Of a DNA stretch of 64,000 nucleotides, positions 8,072 to 17,977 are shown one piece after another. Both the position numbers and the translations under genes were made by a program. The first letter of the stretch is position 1. Each line of letters opens with the position of its first letter. This stretch comes from Hasllibacter halocynthiae. GTDB taxonomy: Bacteria; Pseudomonadota; Alphaproteobacteria; Rhodobacterales; Rhodobacteraceae. Under the pieces are notes generated by a model that saw nothing but the letters and a program-made list of their open reading frames with translations, did no database searches and had not been told where the DNA came from. The stretch covers positions 1-64,000 of the forward strand of contig NZ_PVTT01000002.1 of assembly GCF_003003095.1 (NCBI RefSeq), written 5' to 3'.

Positions 8072-11000
8072 ATGCCGAAGCGCGATGACCTGAGCACGAT
8101 CCTCATCATCGGCGCCGGGCCCATCGTGATCGGCCAGGCCTGCGAGTTCGACTATTCCGGCGCCCAGGCCTGCAAGGCCCTGCGCGAGGAAGGCTACCGC
8201 GTCGTCCTCGTGAACTCGAACCCCGCGACGATCATGACCGATCCGGGCCTCGCCGACGCCACCTACATCGAGCCCATCACCCCCGAGGTGGTGGCCGAGG
8301 TCATCCGCGTGGAGCGGCCCGACGCCCTCCTGCCGACCATGGGCGGGCAGACCGGCCTCAACACCGCGCTCGCGGTCGAGGCGATGACCCTCCGGGACGC
8401 CTTCGGGGACCGGGCGCAGGCCGTCGCGGACGAGCTTGGGGTCGACGTCGCCACCCGCGTCCTCGACGCCTTCGGGACCCGGATGATCGGCGCCCGGCGC
8501 GAGGCCATCGAGATGGCCGAGGACCGCGCCCTCTTCCGCGAGGCGATGACCCGCATCGGGCTCGAGAACCCGAAGGCCACCATCGTCGAGGCCCCCAAGG
8601 GCGCCGCCGGCCGCGACGTCGAGGCGGGGATGAGGGCCGCCCTCGAAGCCATCGAGTATGTCGGCCTGCCGGCCATCATCCGCCCCGCCTTCACCCTGGG
8701 CGGCACGGGCGGCGGCGTCGCCTACAACCGCGAGGACTACCTCCACCTCTGCCGCACGGGGATGGAGGCCTCGCCCGTCGGCCAGATCCTCATCGACGAG
8801 TCCCTCCTCGGCTGGAAGGAGTACGAGATGGAGGTGGTCCGCGACAGCAAAGACAACGCCATCATCGTCTGCTCGATCGAGAACGTGGACCCGATGGGCG
8901 TCCACACCGGGGACAGCATCACCGTCGCCCCCGCGCTCACGCTGACGGACAAGGAATACCAGCGGATGCGGACCGCATCCATCGCCGTCCTGCGCGAGAT
9001 CGGGGTCGAGACGGGCGGCTCCAACGTGCAGTGGGCGGTGAACCCCGCGGACGGCCGCATGGTGGTGATCGAGATGAACCCCCGCGTCTCGCGCTCCTCG
9101 GCGCTGGCGTCCAAGGCCACGGGCTTTCCCATCGCCAAGATCGCCGCCAAGCTCGCCGTGGGCTACACGCTCGACGAGCTCGACAACGACATCACGGGCG
9201 TGACGCCCGCCTCCTTCGAGCCCTCGATCGACTACGTCGTCACGAAGATCCCCCGCTTCGCCTTCGAGAAGTTCCCAGGCGCCGAGCCGACCCTGACCAC
9301 CGCGATGAAGTCCGTGGGCGAGGCGATGGCCATCGGCCGCACCTTCCACGAGAGCTTCCAGAAGGCCCTCGCCTCGCTCGAGACCGGCCTCTCGGGCTTC
9401 GACGAGATCGCGATCGAGGGCGTCCAGGACCCCCTCCCCGCCTCGGCCGGGCCCGAGGCGCAGGCCGCCCGCGTGGCCGAGAACGCGCGCGCCGCCGTCG
9501 CCGCCCTCGCGCGCCAGACCCCCGACCGGGTGCGCGTCATCGCCCAAGCCATGCGCATGGGCCTGACGGACGCGGACATCGGCGAGGCCACCGCCTTCGA
9601 TCCCTGGTTCCTCGCCCGCTTCCGCGAGATCGTCGACGCGGAGGAGGACGTCCGCCGCCGGGGCCTGCCCACGGACGAGGCCGGGCTGCGCCGCCTCAAG
9701 TCGCTCGGCTTCGCCGACGCCCGCCTCGCCGCCCTCACGGGGCGGGACGAGGGGCAGGTCCGCCGCGCGCGCCGCAATCTCGGGGTGCACGCCCAGTTCA
9801 AGCGCATCGACACCTGCGCCGCCGAGTTCGAGGCCCAGACCCCCTACATGTACTCCTCATACGAGGTCCCCGCGATGGGCGAGGCGGAGGACGAGGCCCG
9901 GCCCTCGGACCGCAGGAAGGTCGTCATCCTCGGCGGCGGGCCAAACCGCATCGGCCAGGGGATCGAGTTCGACTACTGCTGCGTCCACGCCTGCTACGCG
10001 CTCGGCGAGGCCGGCTACGAGACCGTGATGGTCAACTGCAACCCCGAGACGGTCTCGACCGACTACGACACGTCCGACCGCCTCTACTTCGAGCCCCTGA
10101 CCCTCGAGCACGTTCTCGAGGTTCTGCGCGTCGAGCGGCAGGCCGGCACGCTGCACGGCGTGATCGTCCAGCTCGGCGGCCAGACCCCCCTCAAGCTCGC
10201 CGACGCGCTGGAGGAGGAGGGCATCCCCATCCTCGGCACCGCGCCCGACGCGATCGACCTCGCCGAGGACCGCGAGCGGTTCCAGCGCCTCGTCCGGGAT
10301 CTCGGCCTCCTCCAGCCCGAGAACGCCATCGCCCACAGCGCGGACGAGGCGCGCGAGGCCGCCGAACGCATCGGCTTCCCCCTCGTGATCCGCCCCTCCT
10401 ACGTCCTCGGCGGCCGCGCGATGGAGATCGTCCGGGGCCCCGAGCAGCTCGACCGCTACATCCGCGAGGCGGTCGTCGTCTCGCCCGGCAGCCCGGTCCT
10501 CCTCGACCGCTACCTCGCCGGCGCGACCGAGGTGGACGTCGACGCGGTCTCCGACGGGACGGACGTCCACGTCGCCGGCATCATGCAGCACATCGAGGAG
10601 GCGGGCGTCCACTCCGGCGACAGCGCCTGCGTCCTGCCCCCCCACAGTTTGGGCGAGGACCTCATCGCCGAGATGCGTCGCCAGACCGAGGCGCTGGCCC
10701 GCGCCCTCCACGTTCGCGGCCTGATGAACGTCCAGTTCGCCGTGAAGGACGGCCGGGTCTACCTCATCGAGGTGAACCCCCGCGCCTCGCGCACCGTGCC
10801 CTTCGTCGCCAAGGCCACCGGGGTCCCCCTCGCCGCCATCGCCGCCCGCGTCATGGCCGGCGAGGCGCTGTCGGATTTCGACCTCTCCCCCACCCCCCGC
10901 GGCTTCGCCGTGAAGGAAGCCGTCCTGCCCTTCGCCCGCTTCCCCGGCGTCGACACCCTCCTCGGCCCCGAGATGCGCTCCACAGGCGAGGTGATGGGCC

Positions 11001-11455
11001 GGGACGAGAGCTTCCCGGTCGCCTTCCTCAAGGCCCAGATGGGCGCGGGCGTCGACCTGCCCACCTCCGGCACGGCGTTCCTCTCGATCAAGGAGGCGGA
11101 CAAGACCGACGTCCTGGCCGAGACCGCGCGCCTCCTGCGGGCCCAGGGCTTCACCATCCTCGCCACCTCCGGCACGGCGGGCTTCCTCGCGGGCCACGGG
11201 GTCGAATCGACCCGCGTGAGCAAGGCCTACGAGGGCGGGCGCACCATCGTCGACGTCCTGAAGGACGGCGGCGTGGACCTCGTGATGAACACCACCGAGG
11301 GCGCCCAGGCCGTCGAGGACTCCCGCGCCATCCGAGCCGCCGCCCTCACCCAGCGCATCCCCTACTTCACGACCCTCGCGGCCAGCCACGCCGGCGCCCA
11401 GGCCATCGCCGCGAAGGCGGAAGGGGCGCTGAGGGTGCGGGCGTTGCAGGGTTGA
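8072..11455 (+). CDS. carB: Carbamoyl-phosphate synthase, large subunit
   Basis: Makes carbamoyl phosphate from bicarbonate, ammonia delivered by CarA, and two ATP, feeding arginine and pyrimidine synthesis. The 1127-residue product has the usual duplicated layout: two ATP-grasp halves (about 1-550 and 560-950), the first opening [13 protein letters not shown] and the second [13 protein letters not shown], then a C-terminal MGS-like allosteric domain (about 960-1127). Length is normal for the family, slightly extended as in Alphaproteobacteria. carA is not in the window. A low-G+C ATPase gene begins 30 bases downstream on the same strand. Confidence 0.97.
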   Translation: MPKRDDLSTILIIGAGPIVIGQACEFDYSGAQACKALREEGYRVVLVNSNPATIMTDPGLADATYIEPITPEVVAEVIRVERPDALLPTMGGQTGLNTALAVEAMTLRDAFGDRAQAVADELGVDVATRVLDAFGTRMIGARREAIEMAEDRALFREAMTRIGLENPKATIVEAPKGAAGRDVEAGMRAALEAIEYVGLPAIIRPAFTLGGTGGGVAYNREDYLHLCRTGMEASPVGQILIDESLLGWKEYEMEVVRDSKDNAIIVCSIENVDPMGVHTGDSITVAPALTLTDKEYQRMRTASIAVLREIGVETGGSNVQWAVNPADGRMVVIEMNPRVSRSSALASKATGFPIAKIAAKLAVGYTLDELDNDITGVTPASFEPSIDYVVTKIPRFAFEKFPGAEPTLTTAMKSVGEAMAIGRTFHESFQKALASLETGLSGFDEIAIEGVQDPLPASAGPEAQAARVAENARAAVAALARQTPDRVRVIAQAMRMGLTDADIGEATAFDPWFLARFREIVDAEEDVRRRGLPTDEAGLRRLKSLGFADARLAALTGRDEGQVRRARRNLGVHAQFKRIDTCAAEFEAQTPYMYSSYEVPAMGEAEDEARPSDRRKVVILGGGPNRIGQGIEFDYCCVHACYALGEAGYETVMVNCNPETVSTDYDTSDRLYFEPLTLEHVLEVLRVERQAGTLHGVIVQLGGQTPLKLADALEEEGIPILGTAPDAIDLAEDRERFQRLVRDLGLLQPENAIAHSADEAREAAERIGFPLVIRPSYVLGGRAMEIVRGPEQLDRYIREAVVVSPGSPVLLDRYLAGATEVDVDAVSDGTDVHVAGIMQHIEEAGVHSGDSACVLPPHSLGEDLIAEMRRQTEALARALHVRGLMNVQFAVKDGRVYLIEVNPRASRTVPFVAKATGVPLAAIAARVMAGEALSDFDLSPTPRGFAVKEAVLPFARFPGVDTLLGPEMRSTGEVMGRDESFPVAFLKAQMGAGVDLPTSGTAFLSIKEADKTDVLAETARLLRAQGFTILATSGTAGFLAGHGVESTRVSKAYEGGRTIVDVLKDGGVDLVMNTTEGAQAVEDSRAIRAAALTQRIPYFTTLAASHAGAQAIAAKAEGALRVRALQG

Positions 11456-11485
11456 ACTTCGCCTCTACATGAACAAACTGTCAAC

Positions 11486-12796
11486 ATGGCGATCAAAAAT
11501 GTGGACGAAGAACGGCTTAAGGCTGTTCTGCGAGAGAGCTTCAGCCCTGCGCGGGCAATTTCCGATCCAGCGCATCTGCGTGGACGCGACAAGTTGCTCC
11601 GCAAAATTGAGTGGGCTTTCAACTCTCCGGGTAAGCACGTCTTCATCTACGGCGAACGTGGCGTTGGGAAGACATCTTTAGCCCAGTCGGCTGCTGTGAA
11701 ACATCAGAGCGTCGATGCCGATCCGATTCTTATTGCTTGCGACTCTACTACGCCCTTTGAAAAGATCATCGCAGACTGCGTTCGTGCCTGCTTGCCGCCT
11801 AGCGATATTATTCAGAAAGCTCGTGTCGAAAAAAGGATTGGGTGGAGCCACGGAATCACGGCCGAAGCTGCGAAGGGCTTCGAGAAAGGAGTAATTCCGC
11901 CCGTAGAAAGCATCAATGATGCTGTTACATATTTGAAGTACGTAGCGCAAATGCATTCCCGCGAACCCGTCATAATATTTGATGAGTTCGATCAGATTGA
12001 CGATCTTGGGACCAAGAAGAAGTTTGCTGATATTATCAAGCAGGTCTCAGACCAAAGCGTCAACGTCAAATTCATTTTCTGCGGTATCGCAAGCTCTCTC
12101 GATGAATTGATAGGGGTTCATCTAAGTAGCGATAGATATATGGCGCCAGTCTCGGTTGATCCTTTGGAGCCAAGTGCTCTTTTCCAGATCCTGAATCATG
12201 CGAGTAGGCAACTTGGGGTCCAGTTCGGATGGGAAGAGCTAGTTCGGGTTGCAAAGATTAGTGACGGGTTTGCCTACTACACGCACTTGATCGGTGAGCA
12301 CGTCCTTAGAAGCATGTTTGATGATGAAGGTGAGTATAGCGCCCCCACACTCACGCATTTCGATATAGGTCTTCGCGGAGCAATTTCGGAAGCGCTCGGC
12401 TCTGTCAAGCAGTCTTACGAGTTGGCTGTTTTGAAGAAGAGCGACGACTACGAAGAGGTCTTATGGGCAGTTGCTGACAGTAAGGTTCTGGAGCCCCGAC
12501 CTACCGCTGAGATATATGAGAAGTCGTATAAGGAGATTGCCGAGAGGCGGAGATTGAAGGAGCGCTCGCGTAAAGTCTTGTCGCAACAGCAATTCTATCA
12601 GAGGATGAACCGCCTGAAGCAGGAAGCTCACGGCCATATCCTTGTTGGCAATAAGCAAGGCTGGTATAAGTTTCGTGAGAACTGGATGCGCGGCTATGTC
12701 CGGTTGGTCGCTGAAGAGAAGGGCGTTCCCCTTGGCGTCGATCACCATTTGGCACCTCCCCCTGACGGCGCAGATAGGGTGAAGTCGCTGATGTAG
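11486..12796 (+). CDS. Orc1/Cdc6-like AAA+ ATPase of unknown function (island gene)
   Basis: A 436-residue P-loop ATPase. Walker A is GERGVGKTS (residues 56-64), Walker B is VIIFDEFDQ (162-170), and a sensor-1-like strand follows (KFIFCGIASS, 195-204). The lid region lies at about 225-315. Residues 335-410 look like a winged helix of the Orc1/Cdc6 type (EIYEKSYKEI ... FYQRMNRL ... HGHILV ... GWYKF). Such ATPases load or remodel protein on DNA, or act as signalling ATPases. The gene is strikingly AT-richer (near 50% G+C) than carB upstream and the KAS III gene downstream, has no clear Shine-Dalgarno, and stands alone. Defence, element maintenance or regulation are all possible; no specific function can be claimed. 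The 279 bases after it hold no supported gene. Confidence 0.7.
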   Translation: MAIKNVDEERLKAVLRESFSPARAISDPAHLRGRDKLLRKIEWAFNSPGKHVFIYGERGVGKTSLAQSAAVKHQSVDADPILIACDSTTPFEKIIADCVRACLPPSDIIQKARVEKRIGWSHGITAEAAKGFEKGVIPPVESINDAVTYLKYVAQMHSREPVIIFDEFDQIDDLGTKKKFADIIKQVSDQSVNVKFIFCGIASSLDELIGVHLSSDRYMAPVSVDPLEPSALFQILNHASRQLGVQFGWEELVRVAKISDGFAYYTHLIGEHVLRSMFDDEGEYSAPTLTHFDIGLRGAISEALGSVKQSYELAVLKKSDDYEEVLWAVADSKVLEPRPTAEIYEKSYKEIAERRRLKERSRKVLSQQQFYQRMNRLKQEAHGHILVGNKQGWYKFRENWMRGYVRLVAEEKGVPLGVDHHLAPPPDGADRVKSLM

Positions 12797-13075
12797 CATC
12801 TAGCGAGAAGGGGGTCGCTTCGGACGATCAGTAATGGTGCGGATCGCCGCATTGATGAAGAACGCAAGGCAACTGAAGACGCACCCCTCCCGTCCCCACG
12901 CAGCCCCAGCCCCGTATGCCCCTGCCAAACCCCCGATGTGACCGCTTCGTCGTCGCATTCCGAATCCCCCTCGCCCACACGATGCCAGACGGGGGTTGCT
13001 GGAATCCTACCGCACCGCGCGCTCCCCCGGTTCCGCGGGTTTGCGTCCATCCCCTCAAGGGCCTAGGCGTTGCGG

Positions 13076-14188
13076 ATGCCGGACGTATTCATCACCGGGG
13101 CGGGCCTCTGGACCCCGCCCGAGCGCATCACCAACGACGAGCTGGTGGCGAGCTTCAACGCCTACGTGGACCGCTTCAACGCCGGGAACGCCGCCGCGAT
13201 CGAGGCCGGGACCGTGGACGCCCTCGCCCCTTCCTCGGCCGACTTCATCGCCCAGGCCTCGGGGATCGAGGCCCGGCACGTCATCGACAAGGAAGGCGTC
13301 CTCGACCCTGCGCGCATGGTCCCGAAGATCCCGCCCCGCCCGGACGACGCCCCCTCCCTCATGGCGGAGATGGCTGTTTCGGCAGCGGAATCCGCGCTCG
13401 CCGAGGCCGGGATCGAGGCGGGCGAGATCGACGCCACCCTCTGCGCCGCCAGCAACCACGAACGCGCCTACCCCGCGATAGCCGTCGAGATTCAGGACCT
13501 TATCGGCGCGGGCGGCTTTGCCTACGATCTGAACGTCGCCTGCTCGTCCGCCACCTTCGCCATCCAGTCCGCCGCCGACATGATCCGCGCGGGCTCGATC
13601 CACAAGGCGTTGATCGTGAACCCGGAAATCTGCTCGGCCCATCTCGAGTGGCGCGACCGCGACTGCCATTTCATCTTCGGCGACGTCGCCACCGCCCTCG
13701 TCCTGGAGGCCGAGGAGAAGCCCGGCACCTTCAAGGTCCTGGGCACCAAGCTGGCCACCCGGTTCTCGAACAACATCCGCAACAACGACGGCTTCCTCCG
13801 CCGCACCCACGACCAGATGGAGGACCGCCGCGACATGCAGTTCATGCAGGAGGGCCGGAAGGTGTTCAAGGAGGTGGTCCCGATGGTCTCGGCCCACATC
13901 CTCGAGCATCTTCAGGCGGTTGGCGTCGCCCCGGATGAGCTGAGGCGCCTCTGGCTGCACCAGGCCAACAAGGCGATGAACGACTATGTCGGCCGCAAGG
14001 TCCTGGGCCGCACGCCCGAACCCGGCGAGCAGCCCAACGTCCTGCAGGACTACGCCAACACCTCCTCGGCGGGCTCGATCATCGCCTTCTCCAAGCACAG
14101 GGACGATATCGCCCCCGGCGAGAAGGGGGTGATCTGCTCCTTCGGGGCGGGCTACTCGGTCGGATCGGTGGTGGTCGAGCGGGTCTGA
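13076..14188 (+). CDS. 3-oxoacyl-ACP synthase III family protein (FabH-like)
   Basis: A 370-residue condensing enzyme of the KAS III thiolase fold. The catalytic triad is visible: C156 in NVACSSATFA, H295 in WLHQANKAM and N328 in DYANTSSAG. It condenses an acyl-CoA or acyl-ACP with malonyl-ACP. It is longer than classical FabH (about 320) because of an N-terminal insertion around residues 27-60, and lacks fab gene neighbours, so a role in a secondary or special acyl chain, not primary initiation, is plausible. An in-frame TTG at 13070 is an alternative start. tdk begins four bases after the stop. Confidence 0.85.
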   Translation: MPDVFITGAGLWTPPERITNDELVASFNAYVDRFNAGNAAAIEAGTVDALAPSSADFIAQASGIEARHVIDKEGVLDPARMVPKIPPRPDDAPSLMAEMAVSAAESALAEAGIEAGEIDATLCAASNHERAYPAIAVEIQDLIGAGGFAYDLNVACSSATFAIQSAADMIRAGSIHKALIVNPEICSAHLEWRDRDCHFIFGDVATALVLEAEEKPGTFKVLGTKLATRFSNNIRNNDGFLRRTHDQMEDRRDMQFMQEGRKVFKEVVPMVSAHILEHLQAVGVAPDELRRLWLHQANKAMNDYVGRKVLGRTPEPGEQPNVLQDYANTSSAGSIIAFSKHRDDIAPGEKGVICSFGAGYSVGSVVVERV

Positions 14189-14192
14189 GCCG

Positions 14193-14777
14193 TTGGCCAA
14201 GCTCTACTTCCACTACTCGACGATGAACGCCGGCAAGTCGACCCTGCTGCTCCAGGCCGCCCACAACTACGAGGAGCGGGGGATGGCGGTGCACCTCCTC
14301 ACCGCGCGCCTCGACACCCGCGCGGGCAAGGGGCGGATCGGCAGCCGGATCGGCCTGGCCCGCGAGGCGGGGACCTTCGGGACGGCGGACGACCTGTTCC
14401 GCCACGTCGAGGCCCTGGTCCCCCGTCCGGCCTGCGTCTTCGTGGACGAGGCGCAGTTCCTCGCCGGCGCGCAGGTCTGGCAGCTGGCGCGGGTGGCGGA
14501 CGACCTCGGCGTGCCGGTCATGGCCTACGGGCTGCGGGTGGACTTCCGGGGGGAACTGTTTCCAGGCTCGGCGGCGCTGCTGGCGCTGGCGGACGACCTG
14601 CGCGAGGTGCGGACGATCTGCCATTGCGGGCGCAAGGCGACCATGGTGGCGCGGCTCGACGGGGCGGGGAACGTCGTCACGGATGGCGACCAGGTGCAGG
14701 TCGGCGGGAACGAGAGCTACCTCTCGCTCTGCCGCCGCCATTGGCGCGAGGCAATGGAGGAGCCGGGGTTCCTCTGA
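14193..14777 (+). CDS. tdk: Thymidine kinase
   Basis: Phosphorylates thymidine with ATP in the salvage pathway. The 194-residue type II enzyme shows the P-loop MNAGKST (residues 11-17), the DEAQF motif with catalytic E86, the lasso-loop region around residues 155-175 and a zinc site made by C143, C145, C180 and H183. Length is typical. The start is TTG at 14193, four bases after the KAS III stop, with the start-proximal sequence AKLYFHYSTMNAGKS matching the family N-terminus, so the TTG is well supported. Confidence 0.95.
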   Translation: MAKLYFHYSTMNAGKSTLLLQAAHNYEERGMAVHLLTARLDTRAGKGRIGSRIGLAREAGTFGTADDLFRHVEALVPRPACVFVDEAQFLAGAQVWQLARVADDLGVPVMAYGLRVDFRGELFPGSAALLALADDLREVRTICHCGRKATMVARLDGAGNVVTDGDQVQVGGNESYLSLCRRHWREAMEEPGFL

Positions 14778-14799
14778 TCCGCCGCGCCGCGACGAGCGG

Positions 14800-15732
14800 C
14801 TAGGCGACCCGGTCCGGCAGCTCACGCCCCTTGGCCAGCGCCAGGAGGTTGGCCACGGCCATGCCCCCCATCGCCTCGCGCACCTCGGGGGCGGCGGTCC
14901 CGATATGGGGCAGGAGGACGGTGTCCTCGCGCATCAGGGCGGCGGGGATCTCGGGCTCGTTCTCGTAGACGTCGAGGCCGGCGCCCCCGATGCGCCCGGC
15001 CTCGAGCGCGGCGATGAGGGCCCCCTCGTCCACCACGTCCCCGCGCGAGACGTTCACGAGGATCGCGTCGGGACGCATTGCCGCGAGCTCGGCCGCGCCG
15101 ATCAGATGATGCGTGGAAGGCGCGCCCGGCACGCAGCATGCGACGACGTCGGCACGCGCCATCAACTCGGAGAGCTCGACCTGCCCCGCCTCGCCCGTGC
15201 GCGAGCGGTTGAAGTGGATGACGTCCATCCCGATGGCACGGGCCCGCCGCGCCAGCGCCTTGCCGATGCGTCCGAGCCCCACGATCCCGAGGGTCCGGCC
15301 GCCCAGATGCATCCCCATGCTCGCGGCCCCCGGGCCCCAGCCCGTCCACTCGCCGGCACGGACCAGTCGTTCGCCCGCGCCGGCCTTGCGCGCCGTCATC
15401 AGCATCAGGAGCAGCGCGACGTCGGCCGTGGGCTCGGTCGTGGCGTCCGGCGTGTTCGTGACCATGACGCCGGCGGCGCGCGCGGCTTCGCCGTCGATAT
15501 GGTTCCAGCCGACGCCGAAATTGGCGAGCAGGCGACAGCGATGGGGCGCGCCGTCGAAGGCGCGGGCGGACCAGTCGTCGCCGATGGTGGTCCATACGGC
15601 GTCGAACCCCTCAAGCGCCTCGCGGGCCGCAGCGGGGGTCAGGGCTTCGTCGCGGACCGTCAGGTCGAACGCCGCGGCGGCATCCCGCATGCAGCCGGGC
15701 GGGAATTCGCGCGTGGCGAGGACCCTCAGCAC
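14800..15732 (-). CDS. D-2-hydroxyacid dehydrogenase family protein
   Basis: A 310-residue NAD(P)-dependent oxidoreductase that interconverts 2-oxo acids (glyoxylate, hydroxypyruvate or similar) and D-2-hydroxy acids. The nucleotide-binding motif is GLGRIG (residues 152-157). The catalytic residues are R230 (NVSRGDVVDE), E259 (ENEPEIP) and H276 (LLPHIGTA). Start is GTG at 15732, overlapping the end of the CsaA-like gene (GTGCTGA), which indicates co-transcription with proC and csaA. Substrate is not determinable; glyoxylate/hydroxypyruvate reductase is the most common annotation. Confidence 0.88.
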   Translation of the reverse strand: MLRVLATREFPPGCMRDAAAAFDLTVRDEALTPAAAREALEGFDAVWTTIGDDWSARAFDGAPHRCRLLANFGVGWNHIDGEAARAAGVMVTNTPDATTEPTADVALLLMLMTARKAGAGERLVRAGEWTGWGPGAASMGMHLGGRTLGIVGLGRIGKALARRARAIGMDVIHFNRSRTGEAGQVELSELMARADVVACCVPGAPSTHHLIGAAELAAMRPDAILVNVSRGDVVDEGALIAALEAGRIGGAGLDVYENEPEIPAALMREDTVLLPHIGTAAPEVREAMGGMAVANLLALAKGRELPDRVA

Positions 15733-16064
15733 AGCCGCGCCCCCAGCGGGACCGGCAGGCCGTCGGGCGAGACTAGGACGATCTCGCCCGCCTCGTCCGG
15801 CAAGCCGAGGACCAGCACCTCGGACCGGACAGGGCCGATCTGGCGGGGTGGGAAGTTCGTCACGGCGAGCACACGCTTGCCCACCAGCCCTTCGGGGTCG
15901 TAGTGCGCCGCGATCCCGGCGGAGGACTTCTTCACCCCGATCCCGTCCCCGAAATCGACCCAGAGCCTGATCGCGGGCTTGCGGGCCTCGGGGAAGGGCT
16001 CGGCGCGGACGATCTCGCCCATGCGGATCTCGACCTTCTCGAAGTCGGCGTGGTCTATGGTCAT
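15726..16064 (-). CDS. csaA: CsaA-like tRNA-binding-domain protein
   Basis: A 112-residue protein consisting of a single EMAP/Trbp111-type OB fold. The N-terminal FEKVEIRMGEIVRAEPFPEA and the VGKRVLAVTNFPPRQIGPVRSE-type region are the markers of CsaA, described as a tRNA-binding protein with chaperone-like activity linked to protein export. Its ATG at 16062-16064 overlaps the proC stop. It may contribute to tRNA handling or protein export; the exact role in Alphaproteobacteria is not established. Confidence 0.88.
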   Translation of the reverse strand: MTIDHADFEKVEIRMGEIVRAEPFPEARKPAIRLWVDFGDGIGVKKSSAGIAAHYDPEGLVGKRVLAVTNFPPRQIGPVRSEVLVLGLPDEAGEIVLVSPDGLPVPLGARLC

Positions 16065-16864
16065 CCGCGAAGCTCCCGGCTGCGGCGGGCGGCGGCGGCA
16101 ACGGCCTCCGGCACCAGGTGGGGGAAGCCGCGCGCGGGGTCCATCAGCACCTCCAGCGCGGCTTGGGTGGTGCCGCCGGGCGAGGTGACGTTCCGGCGAA
16201 GCGCCGCGGCGTCCTCCCCCGCCTCCATCGCGAGCGCGCCCGCCCCGGCGACCGTCGCAGTGGCGAGGCGGCGGGACAGCGGCTCGGGGAGGCCCTCGGC
16301 CACGCCGGCGTCGGTCATCGCCTCGATCAGGTGGAAAGCATAAGCGGGGCCTGAGCCCGAGACGGCGGTGACCGCGTCGATCTGGTCCTCGTCCTCCAGC
16401 CGAACGACCTCGCCCACGGCCGAGAGGAGGGCCTCGGCGGCGTCCAGCCCGTCCGCCCCAGCGGCGGCGTTGGCGACGATGGCGGTTATCCCCCGTCCGA
16501 TCGCGGCAGGCGTGTTGGGCATGGCGCGCACCACGCGGGCCCCCGCCCCCAGCGCCGCCTCGAAGCGGGCGACGGGCACCCCCGCCGCGACCGAGACGAA
16601 GAGCGTGTCGCCCGCATCCAGCGCGGGCAGCGCATCGTCCATCATCTGCGGCTTCACGGCGATCACTGCCACGGCGGGCGGCGCCTCGGGCGCGCCGAGG
16701 CGCACGCGCGTGCCCCGCAGCCAATCCGAAGGGGCGGGATCGATGACCGAGACCATGCCGGGATCCACCCCCCGCGCCAGCCATCCGGCGAGCATCGCCG
16801 ACCCCATCTTGCCGCAACCGAGGAGCAGGAGCCCCCGGCGGGCGATGTCGTCCATCACGTCCAT
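16061..16864 (-). CDS. proC: Pyrroline-5-carboxylate reductase
   Basis: Final step of proline synthesis: reduces pyrroline-5-carboxylate with NAD(P)H. The 267-residue protein has the N-terminal dinucleotide site GCGKMG (residues 16-21), the VRAMPNTPAAIGRG signature and the C-terminal ROSSMANN-partner helix motif VTAVSGSGPAYAF with VTSPGGTT. Length is standard. Two starts are possible (ATG at 16864 or 16855); neither has a strong ribosome-binding site. It overlaps csaA by four bases and lies downstream of the YbjN-like gene on the same strand. Confidence 0.95.
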   Translation of the reverse strand: MDVMDDIARRGLLLLGCGKMGSAMLAGWLARGVDPGMVSVIDPAPSDWLRGTRVRLGAPEAPPAVAVIAVKPQMMDDALPALDAGDTLFVSVAAGVPVARFEAALGAGARVVRAMPNTPAAIGRGITAIVANAAAGADGLDAAEALLSAVGEVVRLEDEDQIDAVTAVSGSGPAYAFHLIEAMTDAGVAEGLPEPLSRRLATATVAGAGALAMEAGEDAAALRRNVTSPGGTTQAALEVLMDPARGFPHLVPEAVAAAARRSRELRG

Positions 16865-16926
16865 GGCGCGAGGGATGCCGCGTGCGCCGCCCGAAGGCCA
16901 GCCCGAAGCGCGGCATGCGTGCGGCC

Positions 16927-17433
16927 TCAGGCCCGGCCGAAGCCTTCTGCGATGGCGACCTGCAGCGCCTCGGGGGCGTCCGTCTCGCCGTAGGCGGCGA
17001 GCTGCACCGCGGGGTAGAACCGGTCCGCCGCGCCCCGCGCCGCGCGCACCATCCGGTCGATCTGCTGTGGCGTCGCGCCTTCGGCCCCGTCGAGGGCGAG
17101 GCCGTAGCGCCAGACCATCAGCCCCTGCTCCTCCCAGTGGGTGAAGGCGCCGGTCCAGACGCGGTCGTTGATCCGGTTCAGGAGATCGCGGAGTACGGCG
17201 GCGCGGCCCTCGGCCAGCTCCTCCATCTCGTAGGTCAGCGCGAGGCGGAGCGTGTCGTCCGACGGGCACCAGGCGAGGGTCACGGCATAAGTGCGCCAAT
17301 CGCCTTCCACCGCGAGGGCGAGCTGCTCGCCGTCGATGCGCTCGAACTCCCAGTCCATCGCCGCCGCAATCGTCTCGGCGAGGTCGATCGGGTGGGTCTC
17401 CCCGGGCTCGGGCCAGCTTTCCTGAAGGAACAT
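16927..17433 (-). CDS. YbjN-domain protein
   Basis: A 168-residue soluble protein of the YbjN (bacterial sensory transduction regulator-like) fold, related to type III secretion chaperones in shape; its cellular role is unclear. The start ATG at 17433 is supported by AGGAGG seven bases upstream. Recognisable features are the strand-rich middle (TYAVTLAWCPSDDTLRLALTY region) and the NRINDRVWTG helix. The position immediately upstream of proC is often seen in Rhodobacterales. About 200 bases upstream of the start, before ubiK, hold no gene. Confidence 0.78.
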   Translation of the reverse strand: MFLQESWPEPGETHPIDLAETIAAAMDWEFERIDGEQLALAVEGDWRTYAVTLAWCPSDDTLRLALTYEMEELAEGRAAVLRDLLNRINDRVWTGAFTHWEEQGLMVWRYGLALDGAEGATPQQIDRMVRAARGAADRFYPAVQLAAYGETDAPEALQVAIAEGFGRA

Positions 17434-17639
17434 GGCGGCGCCTCCTGCCTGCGGCACCGGGGCACGGCCCACGAATGCCGGGTGATGCCTGTCGAGGGGT
17501 AGGGCCACGGGGCCCGTTCCTCCCGACATATCGTGGGGCGGCCTATGCCATGTGTAAAGGCGGAAACGATCCACAAGCCCCAGCCGGCGGCGGGACATCC
17601 CTCTGGCGGGCGCCACCTAGCCCCCGCGCATCCGGCGGC

Positions 17640-17885
17640 TCAGGCGGTCTTCGCCTCTAGAGCGTCCAGACGGGCCTTCAGCGCCTCGTTCTCGGCCCGG
17701 GCGCGGACGGCCATCTCCTGCACGGCGTCGAACTCCTCGCGGGTGACGAAGTCGCGATCGGCGAGCCAGCGGTCCATGAAGCCCTTCATGGCATTCTCGG
17801 CCTCGTCGCGGGCGCCCTGGGCGACGCCCATCGCGTTGGTCATCAACTGACCGAGATCGTCGAACACCTTCGAACGGGACTGCAT
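17640..17885 (-). CDS. ubiK: UbiK/BMFP-type accessory factor
   Basis: An 81-residue helical protein with a C-terminal coiled coil (about residues 45-80), matching the BMFP/UbiK family. UbiK assists aerobic ubiquinone biosynthesis by interacting with UbiJ and lipids in Gammaproteobacteria; the alphaproteobacterial member is annotated by homology. The opening ([19 protein letters not shown]) and [14 protein letters not shown] are family-typical. A GGAGG-type ribosome-binding site is visible on the minus strand just upstream. It is divergent from lgt, sharing a short upstream region. Confidence 0.82.
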   Translation of the reverse strand: MQSRSKVFDDLGQLMTNAMGVAQGARDEAENAMKGFMDRWLADRDFVTREEFDAVQEMAVRARAENEALKARLDALEAKTA

Positions 17886-17977
17886 GGGGGCGCCTCCTGA
17901 ACTGGGGCGGCTTCCGATCGCCGCGCTGGGCCTATATGGGTCGCCCCGCCCTGCCCCGCAACCGGAAGGCCCGCCCC

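Noticed and set aside
4463..9790. Very long open frame continuing upstream of aspS, antisense to cfa and carB
   Set aside because: Only the part from 6439 down matches a protein family. The rest is a by-product of high G+C codon bias opposite real genes.
9031..11472. 813-codon open frame overlapping carB on the same strand
   Set aside because: Arginine- and proline-rich out-of-frame shadow of carB.
12797..13075. Small genes between the AAA+ ATPase and KAS III genes
   Set aside because: Open frames on both strands are short, without ribosome-binding sites or recognisable sequence.
17936..17938. ATG 17936 as the lgt start
   Set aside because: No ribosome-binding site, and homologues begin at the TTG 17978 region, which has GGAAGG eight bases upstream.
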